From: Gammaproteobacteria bacterium
GTDB taxonomy: Bacteria > Pseudomonadota > Gammaproteobacteria > Pseudomonadales > Azotimanducaceae
Length of the DNA stretch: 64,000 nt
NCBI GenBank assembly: GCA_030425195.1
Contig: JAUIAV010000008.1
Location: 170,190 to 234,189 of the forward strand
Direction: 5' to 3'
Below the pieces are notes generated by a model. That model did not search any database, was not told the DNA's origin, and worked only from the letters and a program-made list of their open reading frames with translations. The position numbers were made by a program, and so were the translations under genes. Below, piece after piece: positions 39,536 through 49,430 of this stretch (the first letter of the stretch is position 1; each line of letters starts with the position of its first letter).

Positions 39536-41113
39536 TCAGCGTCGCTGCTGCGCTTCCATCATGGCCCGCTCCATCTGCTCCATCACCTGATCGATGGTGA
39601 AGCTGGCCGCTTTCTGCCGTGGCGGGAATGCCTGGAAGGTCTGCAGGAACCCGGCCACTTCCGCCTGGCCGCCGAACAGGAGAAACACCCGGTCCAGAAA
39701 CCAGTCGTAGTAGGTGTTGGAGGTAAAGTAGGCCCGTTCGTAGGGATCCCGGCGCAGATTGAACAGCAGCGGCACTCTGAGCGGTGTGAACGGCTCGATC
39801 CAGGCGCGCATGGTGCCGCGGGCTTTCTGCTCCATGAAGATCATCTTCCAGTCGCCTTTTCTGAGCGCGGTGAGATCGCCGTCGTCGGAGAAATAGAAGA
39901 CCTCGTCCCGCGGCCCCTCGTCCGTCTCGCCGGTGAGCAGCGGCAGCAGATTGTAGCCGTCCAGGTGCACCCGGTAGCTCCGGCCGATGGCGCGCACGCC
40001 GCCTTCCTTCAGTCTCTCCTTGATGTCCGGCGCACCGGCGACGGCCAGATAGGTCGGCAGCCAGTCCATGTGATGGACGATCTCGTTGGAGATGGAACCG
40101 GCCTCGATCTTCCCGGGCCAGCGCACCATGGAGGGCACCCGCCAGCCACCTTCCCAGTTGGTGTTCTTCTCGGACTGGAACGGCGTCATGGCTGCGTCCG
40201 GCCAGGTGTTCATGTGCGGTCCATTGTCCGTGGAGTAGTGCACGATGGTGTCGTCGGCGATGCCGAGCTCGTCCAGCAGGTCGAGCAGCTGGCCCACGTG
40301 CATGTCGTGCTCCACCATGCCGTCCGCGTACTCGTCCTGGCCGGAGATGCCCCGGAGGCTGTCCTTCACGTGAGTGCGGAAATGCATGCGGGTGCCGTTC
40401 CACCAGACATAAAAAGGCTTGCCCTGGGTGTGCGCGCGCTTGATGAAGTCGATGGCGGCAGCCACGGTTTCGTCATCCACCGTCTCCATGCGTTTCCGGG
40501 TCAGCGGCCCCGTATCCTGGATCTCGCCATCGGCGGAAGATCTGATGACGCCGCGCGGTCCGAAGCGCTCCCGGAAGGCCGGATCCTGAGGATAGTCCTC
40601 GTTCTCGGGCTCCTCTTCCGCGTTCAGGTGGTAGAGGTTGCCGTAGAACTCGTCGAAACCGTGGTTGGTCGGCAGGAACTCGTCCTTGTCACCCAGGTGG
40701 TTCTTGCCGAACTGCCCGGTGACGTAGCCGTATTCCTTCAGCAGACCGGCAATGGTGGGATCCTTCTCCGAGATCCCGAGGTCTGCTCCGGGGACGCCGA
40801 CCTTGGACAGTCCGGTACGGTAGACGCTCTGACCGGTGATGTAGGAGGAGCGGCCGGCGGTGCAGGACTGCTCGCCGTAGTAGTCGGTGAACATCATGCC
40901 CTCCCGGGCCACCCGGTCGATGTTCGGTGTGCGATAACCCACCACCCCGAAGGTGTAGGCGCTGATGTTACTCTGGCCGATGTCGTCACCCCAGATCACT
41001 AGGATGTTCGGCTTGTCCGCCGCCAGCGCAGGTGTTGCGATTGCGGCAGTCAAGAGAGCGGCGAGCGAGCAGGCAACCGCCTGCAGGGCGGCGATGAGAT
41101 TCCGTGCTGACAT
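39536..41113 (-). CDS. Arylsulfatase-type sulfatase, exported
   Basis: PNILVIWGDDIG and SCTAGRSSYITGQ formylglycine motif (CxAxR); signal peptide. Confidence 0.93.
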   Translation of the reverse strand: MSARNLIAALQAVACSLAALLTAAIATPALAADKPNILVIWGDDIGQSNISAYTFGVVGYRTPNIDRVAREGMMFTDYYGEQSCTAGRSSYITGQSVYRTGLSKVGVPGADLGISEKDPTIAGLLKEYGYVTGQFGKNHLGDKDEFLPTNHGFDEFYGNLYHLNAEEEPENEDYPQDPAFRERFGPRGVIRSSADGEIQDTGPLTRKRMETVDDETVAAAIDFIKRAHTQGKPFYVWWNGTRMHFRTHVKDSLRGISGQDEYADGMVEHDMHVGQLLDLLDELGIADDTIVHYSTDNGPHMNTWPDAAMTPFQSEKNTNWEGGWRVPSMVRWPGKIEAGSISNEIVHHMDWLPTYLAVAGAPDIKERLKEGGVRAIGRSYRVHLDGYNLLPLLTGETDEGPRDEVFYFSDDGDLTALRKGDWKMIFMEQKARGTMRAWIEPFTPLRVPLLFNLRRDPYERAYFTSNTYYDWFLDRVFLLFGGQAEVAGFLQTFQAFPPRQKAASFTIDQVMEQMERAMMEAQQRR

Positions 41114-41170
41114 TAAGTGTCCCTGATTCCCCTGGTGCCGCACCATTATTAGCCGCGTGATCGCGGTTGA

Positions 41171-41953
41171 CTACTCCCGCTGGCGGAAAAGGGCCGCGCT
41201 CCTCGAGGCGAGGCCGCCCAGAGTCCGGAGCAGCCAGCGGGGCTGGTAGTTGGCCCAGTTCACCATGGCCTGATTCGCGAGACCCGGCACGCGGATCACC
41301 TGTCCGGAGCGGAGCGCATCGAATCCTTCTCTCGCCACGCTCTTCGGATCCGCCAGGAACCACTCCGCCATCTCCAGGTCGGCGAACGCATCCGCCATCT
41401 CGGTGCGGGTGGGCCCGGGGCACAGAGCGGTCACGGTGACGCCGGTGCCTCGCAGCTCCTCGGAGAGACTCTCGGTCAGGGACAGCACGAAGGCTTTGCT
41501 GGCGGCATAGACCGCCATGCCCGGAACCGGCTGGAAGGAGGCCACCGAGGCGACGTTCAGGATGCGTCCATAGCCCCGGTCGACCATCTTTCTGCCGAAG
41601 TGGTGAGTGAGCTCCATGAGTGAGCGGCAGTTCAGATTGACCAGGTTGGTGAGGGCATAGCCCTTTGCCTCCAGCATGAGCTCCGTGCTGATGACGCCGG
41701 CGTTGTTGACCAGCACATCGATCCGGATTTTGTGCTCGGCCACCGCGTCCATGAGCTTCTGCGGACCCTTGGCTTTTGCCAGATCCACGGGCACGCAAAG
41801 GACCGTGGTATCGAGCTCTGCAGCCAGGGCCTGAAGGCGGTCCTCGCGTCTGGCTGCGAGGATCAGATCGTAGCCATGGGCAGCGAAAATCCGGGCGAGC
41901 TCGACGCCGATGCCGGCGGAAGCGCCGGTGATGAGGGCGACGGGTCGGGGCAT
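41171..41953 (-). CDS. Short-chain dehydrogenase/reductase
   Basis: ALITGASAGIGVELAR; NNAGV; YAASKAF. Confidence 0.93.
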   Translation of the reverse strand: MPRPVALITGASAGIGVELARIFAAHGYDLILAARREDRLQALAAELDTTVLCVPVDLAKAKGPQKLMDAVAEHKIRIDVLVNNAGVISTELMLEAKGYALTNLVNLNCRSLMELTHHFGRKMVDRGYGRILNVASVASFQPVPGMAVYAASKAFVLSLTESLSEELRGTGVTVTALCPGPTRTEMADAFADLEMAEWFLADPKSVAREGFDALRSGQVIRVPGLANQAMVNWANYQPRWLLRTLGGLASRSAALFRQRE

Positions 41954-42128
41954 AGGTCGTTCTCCTGCCAGGTGTATGACGCATGATAGCCGGACGGGAT
42001 GATCTCCGCGTGAATCGGCTGCCGAGGCGTCGGGCACTGGGCGGTGTGGTTAGTCCAGTTTTTTAACTGCCCTGTCATCTTGCGGTGTGACACTGCCCCG
42101 GTTTTTGAACCAACCAGGGAAACGTTTC

Positions 42129-44498
42129 ATGGATCACACTACCCGCCGGGTGCAGGCCAGGCGCCGTCTCATCACTACCGTGGCCGCACTGGCCACAGCA
42201 TTGGGCGCCGCTGGCGCCGTGGCTGGAGGAAACGGCCACGGGCACAAGTATGCGGATCAGCGGTTCCGCTGGGTCGGCACCTTCGACGTGATGGAAGGTA
42301 ACGGGTCGGGGGTCGCCGAGATCACCGATGTCACGAGGAATGGTAAGCAGCTGATCTACACCGATGCGGAGAACGGCGAGATCGGATTCGTCGATATCCG
42401 CAATCCCAGACGTCCGGTGGGCGAAGGGACCATGAGTGTGGACGGCGAGCCCACCAGTCTCGTCATCCTGGATCCGCTGGTGCTGGTCGGTGTGAACACC
42501 TCCGAGTCGTTTACCGATCCGTCGGGGAAACTGCTGGTCATCCACCGCAACAGGCGGGAGGTAGTGGGCAGCTTCGATCTGGGCGGGCAGCCGGATTCCG
42601 TGGCGCTGGCGCCGGACCGCAAGCGGGCCGTCGTCGTCATAGAAAACGAGCGTGACGAGGAGGTCTGCGTCGGCGGCTCGGCCGATGGGCTGCCGGTGCC
42701 GGAAGACGATGACGCTGCGGAAGATGCCTGTGAAGGTGGCGGCGGTGTCATCGGTGGCATGCCTCAGGATCACCTCGGCAATCCCACGGGCGCGGTGAAG
42801 ATCGTCGACCTCAAGGGCGGTGTCCGTTCCTGGACGATCCGGGACGTGGATCTTGCCCCGATCGCTGCCGCCGCCTTTGCCGGCAGCGACCTGGAGCCGG
42901 AGTTCGTGGACATCAACGCCAGGAATCTGGCCGTCGTGAGCTTTCAGGAGAACAACCACCTGGCCGTGATCGACATCGTCAAAGGCGAAGTGGTCAGTGA
43001 ATTTTCCGCAGGCTCCGCAGACCTCGGCAACGTGGATACGGTGGAGGACGATCTGATCATCCTCGATTCGGACATCACCAAGCGGCGTGAGCCGGATGCG
43101 GTGGCCTGGATCGACGGCGATCGTTTCTCAACGGCCAACGAAGGTGACTACGAGGACGGCAACGGTGAAGAAGGCGGCAGCCGGGGCTTCACCGTATTCG
43201 ACGTCGAAGGCAACGTCGCCTACGAATCTGCCGAGTCCTTCGAGCACCTGCTGGTTTCCGCCGGTCACTACAATGAGGGCCGTTCCGAGAACAAAGGTGT
43301 GGAGCCGGAAGCCGTGGAGACCGGCAGGTTCCGGGGGCGGAACCTGCTGTTCGTGGGTTCCGAGCGGTCCAATGCCGTGGGCGTGTACGACGTGAGCAGG
43401 GGCGATCCGCGTCTGCTGCAGGTGCTGCCGACGGGGATCGGGCCGGAAGGCGTGAAGGCCATTCCTCACCGCAATCTGCTGGCGGTTTCCACCGAGAGCG
43501 AGGTGGCCGGTGATGGTATTCCGACCATGATCAACCTCTACAGATACAGCGGCAGCCAGTCCCGCTACCCGCAGATCGCGTCCGGGCCGGATGCTGATGG
43601 CCTGCCCATCGGCTGGGTGGCTCTGTCCGGTCTGGCCGGCGATCGCTGGGATGCACAGACGCTCTACGCGGTCAGCGACTCGTTTCTCGCCGAAGGCTTC
43701 GTCTACACCGTGGATGTCTCTCAGAGACCGGCCATGATCGTCGATCGCGTGCAGGTCACCGGCGCCTCGGTGGATCTGGACCTGGAAGGCATTGCCGTGG
43801 GCCCGGATGGCGATTTCTGGCTCGGCAGCGAAGGCAATGCCGGCTCGCGGCCGAACGCCATCCTGAAAGTGAATGGTCTGGGTGAGGTACAGGCCGAGTA
43901 CTTCCTGCCTTCCGAACTTGAGAACAACGCCCGCAGCAACGGTATCGAAGGCATCGCCGTGACCGGTGGGTCCGGAGAGGAAGTGGTCTACGTGGCCATC
44001 CAGCGTGCCTGGCTGGACACGGGTGACGTCAACGGCCTGCATACCAGGATCGGCCGCCTGGATACGTCTACCGGCGACTGGACATTCGTCTACTACCCGC
44101 TGCAGTCCGAAGGTGACGGCGGCTGGATCGGCCTGTCCGAGCTCACCGTGCTGCCCGACGATACTTTCGCCGTGATCGAGCGCGACAAAGGCTGGGGACC
44201 GACCACCGGCCCCATCGCAGAGCTCAAGGCCGTCTTCCGGGTGGATCTTGCCGGCGCCGATTTCCGCACGCTGGACGACGGGGACGGTCTCGCCACCATC
44301 GAGAAGCAATTGCTGGTCGATCTGCTGCCGCGTCTGTCGCGAACGAGCATCTTCACCTCGGAGAAGCTCGAAGGCTTCGCCGTGAGCGCCCATGGCCGGG
44401 TCTATGCGGTCACCGACAATGACGGCGTGGACGACGCGCCGGGTGAGACGATATTCCTCCGGCTCGGCAGATACGAGCAGCTGCTCGGCAACGACTGA
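42129..44498 (+). CDS. Esterase-like activity of phytase family / beta-propeller secreted protein
   Basis: Signal peptide; repeated propeller blades; DLEGIAVGPDGDFWLGSEG...SEKLEGFAVSAHGRVYAVTDNDG. Confidence 0.82.
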   Translation: MDHTTRRVQARRRLITTVAALATALGAAGAVAGGNGHGHKYADQRFRWVGTFDVMEGNGSGVAEITDVTRNGKQLIYTDAENGEIGFVDIRNPRRPVGEGTMSVDGEPTSLVILDPLVLVGVNTSESFTDPSGKLLVIHRNRREVVGSFDLGGQPDSVALAPDRKRAVVVIENERDEEVCVGGSADGLPVPEDDDAAEDACEGGGGVIGGMPQDHLGNPTGAVKIVDLKGGVRSWTIRDVDLAPIAAAAFAGSDLEPEFVDINARNLAVVSFQENNHLAVIDIVKGEVVSEFSAGSADLGNVDTVEDDLIILDSDITKRREPDAVAWIDGDRFSTANEGDYEDGNGEEGGSRGFTVFDVEGNVAYESAESFEHLLVSAGHYNEGRSENKGVEPEAVETGRFRGRNLLFVGSERSNAVGVYDVSRGDPRLLQVLPTGIGPEGVKAIPHRNLLAVSTESEVAGDGIPTMINLYRYSGSQSRYPQIASGPDADGLPIGWVALSGLAGDRWDAQTLYAVSDSFLAEGFVYTVDVSQRPAMIVDRVQVTGASVDLDLEGIAVGPDGDFWLGSEGNAGSRPNAILKVNGLGEVQAEYFLPSELENNARSNGIEGIAVTGGSGEEVVYVAIQRAWLDTGDVNGLHTRIGRLDTSTGDWTFVYYPLQSEGDGGWIGLSELTVLPDDTFAVIERDKGWGPTTGPIAELKAVFRVDLAGADFRTLDDGDGLATIEKQLLVDLLPRLSRTSIFTSEKLEGFAVSAHGRVYAVTDNDGVDDAPGETIFLRLGRYEQLLGND

Positions 44499-44535
44499 CG
44501 GTTCCACTCCTGCCGGTCTGTCCGGCAGCGAGCCC

Positions 44536-44557
44536 GAAGGCCCCATCCGGGGCCTTC
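44536..44557. terminator. Bidirectional intrinsic-terminator-like hairpin between convergent genes
   Basis: GAAGGCCCC-atcc-GGGGCCTTC, 9-bp perfect stem; T tract weak. Confidence 0.6.
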
Positions 44558-44575
44558 TTCCGTTTCATCCGGCAG

Positions 44576-45868
44576 TCAGTCGAACTGCTTCTCGCCGCTC
44601 GCGAACAGGAGATAGAACACCATGCCGAAGGCGGTGACGGCGGCGGTGACCTGGAACACCAGGGCCCAGGAACCGGTGATCTCCAGGATCAGACCGGAGA
44701 CATACACGCCGACGATGCCGGGAATGGTGCCGGCGGTGTTGGTGATGCCCATCAGAGAGCCCGCGTACTTGGGTCCGATGTCCATGTGATTCACATTGAA
44801 ACCGCCCACGCCGGCGGCGGAAAACACCTTGCCCAGGCAGAGAATGCCGATGGCGGCCCAGCTGCTTTCGACAGTGGGGATCAGAAACAGGCAGACGGCG
44901 AGCCCGCCGAAGGCGATGGTCTGCAGCAGCTTGCGTACGAAGGTGACGTCCATGCCCCGCTGGATCATGCGGTCGGCAATGTTCCCGGCCACGTTCAGGC
45001 AGATGAAAGACGTGATGTGAGGCAGCATGGAAACGATGCCCACGGCAGCGAATGCCACGCCCAGGCCTTCGTTCACATACTTGGGCAGCCAGGAGAGGAC
45101 CACGTAGAGGGTCCAGTTGTTGCAGAAGTGGGCGACGATGATGGCCCACACGGCCTTGTTCTTCAGAAACTCGGATATGGGAGGTGCGTCGTTCACCGCG
45201 CCTGACGCCTGGGCCCGTTCCGCGAGGAAAGCCCGCTCCGCTTCAGAGATCCCCGGATGACTGCCCGGGTCCGTGCTCACCATGCGGTTCCAGGCCAGAT
45301 ACCAGAGCACGCCGACCGCCCCGAACAGGTAAAAGGCCCACTCCCAGCCCAGGTACAGGACGATGACCGGTGTCACGACGAGCGCGAACACGGTGCCGAT
45401 GGGAATGCCGCTGGCGTTGAAGGCGACGGCCTTCACCTTCTCCTCGTGGGGGAACCAGCGTGTCACCAGGCTGTAGACGGAAGGAAAGGTGACGGCCTCG
45501 CCGAGACCCATGCCGATCCGGGCGGCATAGAGGGCAAACAGGCCCATGAAGGCAGCCGCGGGCGTGATGATGGTGAACAGCGACCAGATCAGCACACCCA
45601 GCCCGAGAATCAGCTTGCCACCGAACCGGTCGGCCAGCCGTCCGCCGCCGATCTGCATCAGCAGATAGCCGATGTAGAAGGAAGAGAGAATGGCACCCTG
45701 GGTTGCCACGTCCCACCCCAGGTCGTTCGCCATCGGGATGATGGCCACCGAGATGTTCACCCGGTCTATGTAGCAGATGAACGTGGCGGCAAAGCACATG
45801 CCGATCACGGTGTAGCGCGTCTTCCAGAAACCGGAGTCGTCAGCGCTCGACGCTCTCACCTCGCTCAT
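44576..45868 (-). CDS. MFS transporter, anion:cation symporter-like
   Basis: CYIDRVNISVAIIPMANDLGWDVATQGAILSSFYIGYLLMQIGGGRLADRFG. Confidence 0.9.
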   Translation of the reverse strand: MSEVRASSADDSGFWKTRYTVIGMCFAATFICYIDRVNISVAIIPMANDLGWDVATQGAILSSFYIGYLLMQIGGGRLADRFGGKLILGLGVLIWSLFTIITPAAAFMGLFALYAARIGMGLGEAVTFPSVYSLVTRWFPHEEKVKAVAFNASGIPIGTVFALVVTPVIVLYLGWEWAFYLFGAVGVLWYLAWNRMVSTDPGSHPGISEAERAFLAERAQASGAVNDAPPISEFLKNKAVWAIIVAHFCNNWTLYVVLSWLPKYVNEGLGVAFAAVGIVSMLPHITSFICLNVAGNIADRMIQRGMDVTFVRKLLQTIAFGGLAVCLFLIPTVESSWAAIGILCLGKVFSAAGVGGFNVNHMDIGPKYAGSLMGITNTAGTIPGIVGVYVSGLILEITGSWALVFQVTAAVTAFGMVFYLLFASGEKQFD

Positions 45869-46004
45869 GGGCTCTCCCTCATCCCGAACGGCACTCTAGC
45901 ACAGGCCGCAGCCGGCACAGGCCGCAGATAGTACAGATGCCTCATTGAACTGACGGGAGAACTGCTATAAGAACCTCGGGGGGAGGCATTCTGGAGAAGA
46001 GATC

Positions 46005-47354
46005 ATGGGACACAAATACATCCGCAGCAGCGACGAAGAACGGCGTTCGCTCATCCAGCGGTCGAGAAGCGGCGACATGACCGTTTCGAACCGGGAGGTG
46101 GCCGAAGCCTTCGCCATAGACCCGCACTACGACCCTTACGGCATCCCACTGGACGAGGTGGATCCCTCCCACCCGGCTCTCTTTCTGCATGGCACCCACT
46201 GGGACCATCTCAGACGGCTGCGCGAAGAGGACCCGGTGCACTACCACGAGGAGAGCATGTTCGGGCCCTACTGGTCCGTGACGAAGCTCGAGGATATCAA
46301 GTACGTGGACTCCCACCACGAGATCTTCTCCTCACAGCAGCAGAAGGGCGGCATTGCGCTGGGCGGAGTACCCGACCGGGAGGATCAGTACTCGCTGCCC
46401 ATGTTCATTCAGGAAGACCCGCCGAAGCATGACGATCAGCGGAAGGTGATCGCACCCATGTTCACCCCGCGGAATCTTGCCGATCTGAAACCGCTGATCC
46501 GCGAACGGGCCGGCAATATCCTGGATAACCTGCCCAGGAACGAGGAGTTCAACTGGGTGCGGCACGTGTCCGTGGAGCTCACCGGTCAGATGCTGGCCAC
46601 CCTGTTCGACGTGCCTCAGGAGGACCGGCTCCGGCTCATCGACTGGTCCGATACGATTCAGAATCTGGGGGACCCGGAAGAGTTCGAGAACCCGGAGGAA
46701 GGATTCCAGAAGCTCTTCGAATGCCTGGCCTACTTCCAGGAATACTACGAGGCGAGGAAGAAGGAGCCACCCAAGTTCGATCTGATCTCGCTGCTTGCAC
46801 ATGATCCCGCCACCAGCAACATGGATCCGCAGGAGCTGCTCGGCAACGTGATGCTCCTGATCGTCGGCGGCAACGACACCACCCGGAATTCCATTTCCGG
46901 CGGCGTGCTGGCGCTCAATCAGAATCCGGCCCAGTACGAGAAACTGCTGCAGAATCCCGGGCTCATTCCGAAGATGGTGCCGGAGATCATCCGCTGGCAG
47001 TCGCCCGTCGCGCACATGGCGAGAACGGCGCTGGAAGATACGGAGCTCGGCGGTAAGCAGATCCGGAAAAACGACCGGGTCTGCATGTGGTACATCTCAG
47101 GCAACCGGGATGCGGACGCCATGGAGAAGCCGGACGAATTCATCATCGACCGGGAGAACCCACGGGGGCATACGGCCTTCGGATTCGGCATTCATCGCTG
47201 CGTGGGTAACCGTCTGGCCGAAATGCAGCTCGAGGTGATCTGGGAAGAGATCATGAAGCGGTTCCCGAAGGTGGAGGTCACCGGTGAGCCCGTCGGGCTG
47301 GCGTCCAGCTTCATTCACGGCATCCGCGAGCTGCCGGTCACGATCAGGGATTGA
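46005..47354 (+). CDS. Cytochrome P450, CYP153-like
   Basis: FGFGIHRCVGNRLAE heme loop; GGNDTTRNSISGG I-helix; MVPEIIRWQSPVAHMARTA. Confidence 0.88.
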   Translation: MGHKYIRSSDEERRSLIQRSRSGDMTVSNREVAEAFAIDPHYDPYGIPLDEVDPSHPALFLHGTHWDHLRRLREEDPVHYHEESMFGPYWSVTKLEDIKYVDSHHEIFSSQQQKGGIALGGVPDREDQYSLPMFIQEDPPKHDDQRKVIAPMFTPRNLADLKPLIRERAGNILDNLPRNEEFNWVRHVSVELTGQMLATLFDVPQEDRLRLIDWSDTIQNLGDPEEFENPEEGFQKLFECLAYFQEYYEARKKEPPKFDLISLLAHDPATSNMDPQELLGNVMLLIVGGNDTTRNSISGGVLALNQNPAQYEKLLQNPGLIPKMVPEIIRWQSPVAHMARTALEDTELGGKQIRKNDRVCMWYISGNRDADAMEKPDEFIIDRENPRGHTAFGFGIHRCVGNRLAEMQLEVIWEEIMKRFPKVEVTGEPVGLASSFIHGIRELPVTIRD

Positions 47355-48192
47355 GGTTGTTGGGCCCGGCACGCCGGGCCACCCATTTCCGGCTGTCGAA
47401 ATCATCCTCCGACTCCAGCAGCGCGAACCCGGCGATGCTGTCATCGCCGGCGATTCCGTTGAAGGCCAGCCGCTGGCCGTTCATCGTCGCCATCAGAGAA
47501 AACTTCCGCCCCGAGAGAGTGGCGTCCAGCACCCGGGCGGTGGCCGTGCCTTCCGTGAGCCGGACCATCGGCATCTGATACCGCTGCTCGATGGACATGC
47601 GGAAATGCCGGCCGCTCAGTTCGAAGGCCCAGTCACCCGCCACCCGTGCGGGAATGATCCAGAGCATGGCACCGCCGCTCGTGCGTCCGTAGACGCGGCC
47701 GTCGGGAACCCAGTCTCCCATGTCGAAAGCGTTCGAGACCACCCGGGTGCCGGGCGCGAGCTCGGCGAGCAGCTTCGGGCGCAGGCGCAGGTTGGCCTCC
47801 GGAAACAGGTAGGCGGTAACCACGGTTGCCTGACCGAGGTCCGCATCGAAGATGTCTCCTTCGAGAAACCTCACCCGGTCGGCGACTCCGGCCTCTTCGG
47901 CCCGGCCTCTGGCAAGGGTCACCAGATCCGGATCGAGTTCCACCCCGTGGCCACGGGCACCCCGCTCGGCAGCGCCGATGACGATGCGCCCGTCCCCGGC
48001 ACCCAGGTCTATCAGGTAGTCGTCCGGGCCCACGCCGGCCAGGTCGAGCATGAGCGCCACGTCTTCTTCCACCGTGCTCACATAGGGCGCGACGAACTCT
48101 GCCGCCTCCGCCGGGTGCGCGGCGAGCAGCAGCACGGTGGTCAAGCCCACGGTGCTGGCGTGGCAGCAGGTGCGCCTCTGTTGCATGATCAT
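47344..48192 (-). CDS. Class I SAM-dependent methyltransferase, exported/anchored
   Basis: YLIDLGAGDGRIVIGAAERGARGHGVELDPDLV; N-terminal hydrophobic signal. Confidence 0.8.
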   Translation of the reverse strand: MIMQQRRTCCHASTVGLTTVLLLAAHPAEAAEFVAPYVSTVEEDVALMLDLAGVGPDDYLIDLGAGDGRIVIGAAERGARGHGVELDPDLVTLARGRAEEAGVADRVRFLEGDIFDADLGQATVVTAYLFPEANLRLRPKLLAELAPGTRVVSNAFDMGDWVPDGRVYGRTSGGAMLWIIPARVAGDWAFELSGRHFRMSIEQRYQMPMVRLTEGTATARVLDATLSGRKFSLMATMNGQRLAFNGIAGDDSIAGFALLESEDDFDSRKWVARRAGPNNLNP

Positions 48193-48263
48193 GACTCCTG
48201 AACGAAGGGACCGAGCTTAGTGAGAGGAACAGGATCCTGCCAGACGTTCCCGCGGAGCCCGCG

Positions 48264-49373
48264 ATGAACACGTTCACCCGCAGGCGTCTGATGCTGGGCA
48301 CGGGTGCTGCAGTCCTTGCCGGTTGCGGCGGGCGGGATCTTCCCGGACGCGGCTATTCCAGAAAACCCTGGGCAGCCCCCAGGATCGCACCGGGCAACGT
48401 GATCCGGGAAGTGGTGGGCCACCGGCCGTTCCGGCCTTCCGGATTCGTGGTCCGTGCCGAACGGGTCGATGACAAGCTGCTGATTCACAACTACGGTCAT
48501 GGGGGCGGCGGCATCAGTCTGGCCTGGGGCTCGTCCGCGCTGGCGGTCCAGGCGCTCGGAAACCGGCTCCCCGGAGAGGCGGCCGTCGTGGGCAGTGGCG
48601 TGATGGGCCTGACCAGTGCCCGGCTTCTGCAGGATGCGGGCTGGCAGGTGACCATTCATACCCGCAGCGTTGCCCGACATACCACTTCCAACGTGGCGGG
48701 CGGTGAGTGGGGGCCCTTCAGCGTGCATGACCCGGATGTCTCCAGCGAAGCCTTCAAGACCCGGCTCGATTGGGCAGCGAGGATCTCGCACCACGCCTAC
48801 ACGAACCTGACCGGTGCGGACTACGGTATCCGCTGGCTGGAGCAGTACTCGCTCAGTCGTACTGCACCGGAGCCGATGGACGAACCCGGCCAGTGGGACG
48901 ATCTCTTTCCCCACACGGCCGACCTGGCGCCGGGTGAGCATCCTTTCGGTGACTGGCATGCTCACCGCAACGTGACCATGCAGATCGACCCCGGCACGCT
49001 GCTCCGGGCACTCGTGCGGGATTTTCAGCTGGCCGGCGGGCGGATACGCATTCGCGATTTCACATCCGCGGGTGACGTGCTCGGCCTGCCGGAGCCTGTG
49101 ATCTTCAACTGCACCGGCCTGGGAGCTGCCGCACTCTTCGACGATCAGGAACTGGTCCCGGCCAAGGGCCAGCTGCTGTTTCTGCCACCGGACCCGGCCG
49201 TGGACTATATGACGCTCGGCGGCGGCCGCGGTCAGCTCTACATGTTTCCACGCTCGGACGTGCTGCTGCTGGGCGGCACGTTCAAGCTGAACGACTGGTC
49301 CACCCAGCCGGAGCCCGACGAAACCGACCGGATTCTGGAAGAGCACGAGCGGCTGTTCGCCGGATTCGGCTGA
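48264..49373 (+). CDS. FAD-dependent oxidoreductase, D-amino-acid oxidase family with permuted domain order
   Basis: RRRLMLGTGAAVLAGC signal; LIHNYGHGGGGISLAWGSSA precedes AAVVGSGVMGLTSARLLQDAGW. Confidence 0.85.
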   Translation: MNTFTRRRLMLGTGAAVLAGCGGRDLPGRGYSRKPWAAPRIAPGNVIREVVGHRPFRPSGFVVRAERVDDKLLIHNYGHGGGGISLAWGSSALAVQALGNRLPGEAAVVGSGVMGLTSARLLQDAGWQVTIHTRSVARHTTSNVAGGEWGPFSVHDPDVSSEAFKTRLDWAARISHHAYTNLTGADYGIRWLEQYSLSRTAPEPMDEPGQWDDLFPHTADLAPGEHPFGDWHAHRNVTMQIDPGTLLRALVRDFQLAGGRIRIRDFTSAGDVLGLPEPVIFNCTGLGAAALFDDQELVPAKGQLLFLPPDPAVDYMTLGGGRGQLYMFPRSDVLLLGGTFKLNDWSTQPEPDETDRILEEHERLFAGFG

Positions 49374-49430
49374 GGTGCGATACCGGGGCCGGACGGGTAA
49401 CTGACAGACAACCGAAAAGGAGGTGACGCA

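Noticed and set aside
42072-42090. CTGTCAT followed by a degenerate half-site upstream of the phytase-like esterase (Pho box?)
   Set aside because: Second half-site (11 bp on) matches the PhoB consensus poorly; not enough to call a regulatory site.
45901-45927. ACAGGCCGCAG direct repeat upstream of the P450
   Set aside because: Two 11-bp copies only, between divergent genes; could be an operator but has no independent support.
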